The notes under the pieces: model-generated
The model's input: only the letters and a program-made list of their open reading frames with translations
The model's database searches: none
Told to the model about the DNA's origin: nothing
Program-made: the position numbers and the translations under genes
Part shown: positions 5,728-6,027 of the stretch, in pieces
Position numbering within the stretch: position 1 is the first letter of the stretch
Layout of the letters: every line of letters begins with the position of its first letter
Assembly (NCBI GenBank): GCA_903920975.1
Contig: CAIXNZ010000010.1
Location: forward strand, 1-6,027
Source: Candidatus Falkowiibacteriota bacterium
GTDB lineage: Bacteria > Patescibacteriota > Patescibacteriia > CAIXNZ01
Length of the DNA stretch: 6,027 bases
Direction of reading: 5' to 3'

Positions 5728-5742
5728 TAAAGTATATCATTT

Positions 5743-5919
5743 ATGTCTAAAGTTTGTGAAATCTGTGGCCGTGGGCCAGTCATGGGCGCTAGCCGCAGCC
5801 ATTCTAATATCCAGACCAAAAAATGGAGACATATTAATTTACAGGCAAAAACAATTGACGGCAAAAGGGTGAAAATCTGTACCAGTTGTTTAAAGACAAG
5901 GTTAAAGACCAGATCCTAA
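5743..5919 (+). CDS. rpmB: 50S ribosomal protein L28
   Basis: L28 is a small 50S protein. This 58-residue copy is on the short side for the family. It begins MSKVCEICGRGPVMG and continues with SRSHSNIQTKKWRHINLQ (17-34), the typical L28 signature in which the S-H-S and R…N-LQ positions are conserved. Cys5, Cys8, Cys46 and Cys49 form two CxxC pairs, so this is the zinc-binding (C+) form. The C-terminus is short and basic (CLKTRLKTRS). It is divergent from the M50 gene and is followed after 84 bases by a probable DUF5679 gene on the same strand. The spacer holds a promoter for that gene and only a poor terminator candidate (tagcaa/ttgcta, 5932-5937 with 5951-5956, no T-run). Stop TAA. Confidence 0.97.
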   Translation: MSKVCEICGRGPVMGASRSHSNIQTKKWRHINLQAKTIDGKRVKICTSCLKTRLKTRS

Positions 5920-5951
5920 ATTTGTATTTTCTAGCAATTTTATTGAATTTT

Positions 5952-5960
5952 TGCTATAAT
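5952..5960 (+). promoter_or_regulatory. Extended -10 promoter for the gene starting at 6004
   Basis: TGC-TATAAT (5952-5960) is a perfect extended -10. The best -35 position (tagcaa, 5932-5937) is poor but sits 17 bp upstream, which an extended -10 can tolerate. The start site would be near 5967, with a leader of about 37 bases. Confidence 0.55.
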
Positions 5961-5968
5961 TAAACCAG

Positions 5969-5994
5969 GTTAATAATTAAAAATAATAATTAAC
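5969..5994 (+). repeat. AT-rich inverted repeat in the leader of the gene at 6004
   Basis: An 11-bp inverted repeat (5969-5979 with 5984-5994) with one mismatch and an aaaa loop lies within the predicted leader, ending 9 bases before the ATG. Only the outermost pair is G-C, so it would be marginally stable in RNA. In DNA of this composition it may be chance. Confidence 0.3.
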
Positions 5995-6003
5995 TCTATC
6001 ATT

Positions 6004-6027
6004 ATGCCAGAAGCTTATTGCGTAAAA
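6004..6027 (+). CDS. Start of a probable DUF5679 small zinc-ribbon-like protein (partial)
   Basis: Only the first eight codons are in the window: MPEAYCVK. This opening matches what I remember of DUF5679 proteins, which are about 50 residues long, common in Patescibacteria, begin M-x-x-AYCVKC, and probably bind zinc through two CxxC pairs. Their function is unknown. The extended -10 promoter at 5952-5960 supports a real gene start, as does its position after rpmB on the same strand. No SD is visible. The identification rests on eight residues and is therefore provisional. Confidence 0.6.

Noticed and set aside
5932..5956. tagcaa/ttgcta inverted repeat as the rpmB terminator
   Set aside because: The loop is 13 bases, the stem only 6 bp, and no T-run follows. 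The 3' arm is part of the extended -10 of the next gene.

Overview
The window comes from a bacterial chromosome. It looks like a member of the Candidate Phyla Radiation (Patescibacteria), probably a Parcubacteria-type lineage. The reasons are its AT-rich DNA, its small spacers and AT-rich intergenic stretches, a ribosomal protein S12 with an insertion in its N-terminal third, an L28 with an intact zinc ribbon, and the start of what looks like a small DUF5679 protein right after L28. The lineage is an inference from pattern recognition and not a database result. All seven complete genes stop with TAA, and no gene needs TGA read as an amino acid, so the standard bacterial code fits.

Minus strand, in the order of transcription (high to low coordinates): a short membrane site-2-protease-like M50 peptidase (5639-5007); a near-consensus promoter (5002-4974) and a GC-rich, foldable leader (4926-4854); then the str operon, rpsL (S12), rpsG (S7) and fusA (EF-G). 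A small acidic protein of unknown function (1716-1405) follows, with its own promoter candidate. Last comes tuf (EF-Tu), with its own strong extended -10 promoter, a hairpin leader and a terminator-like hairpin at 14-45. The classic rpsL-rpsG-fusA-tuf order is kept, but a non-ribosomal gene and two internal promoters lie between fusA and tuf.

Plus strand, right end: rpmB (L28) and the first eight codons of a probable DUF5679 gene run away from the M50 gene. The 103-base divergent spacer holds a perfect 17-base palindrome just upstream of, and partly over the expected -35 region of, the rpmB -10 box.

Functionally this is a translation locus: two 30S proteins at the decoding centre and head, the translocation factor, the aminoacyl-tRNA carrier and one 50S protein, flanked by a membrane protease. 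The core genes are ordinary. The parts worth a second look are the leaders (foldable str leader, tuf leader, divergent palindrome), the near absence of Shine-Dalgarno sequences, the acidic protein between fusA and tuf, and the S12 insertion. I saw no mobile element, CRISPR array, tRNA or rRNA, and no clear sign of an undescribed multi-gene system.
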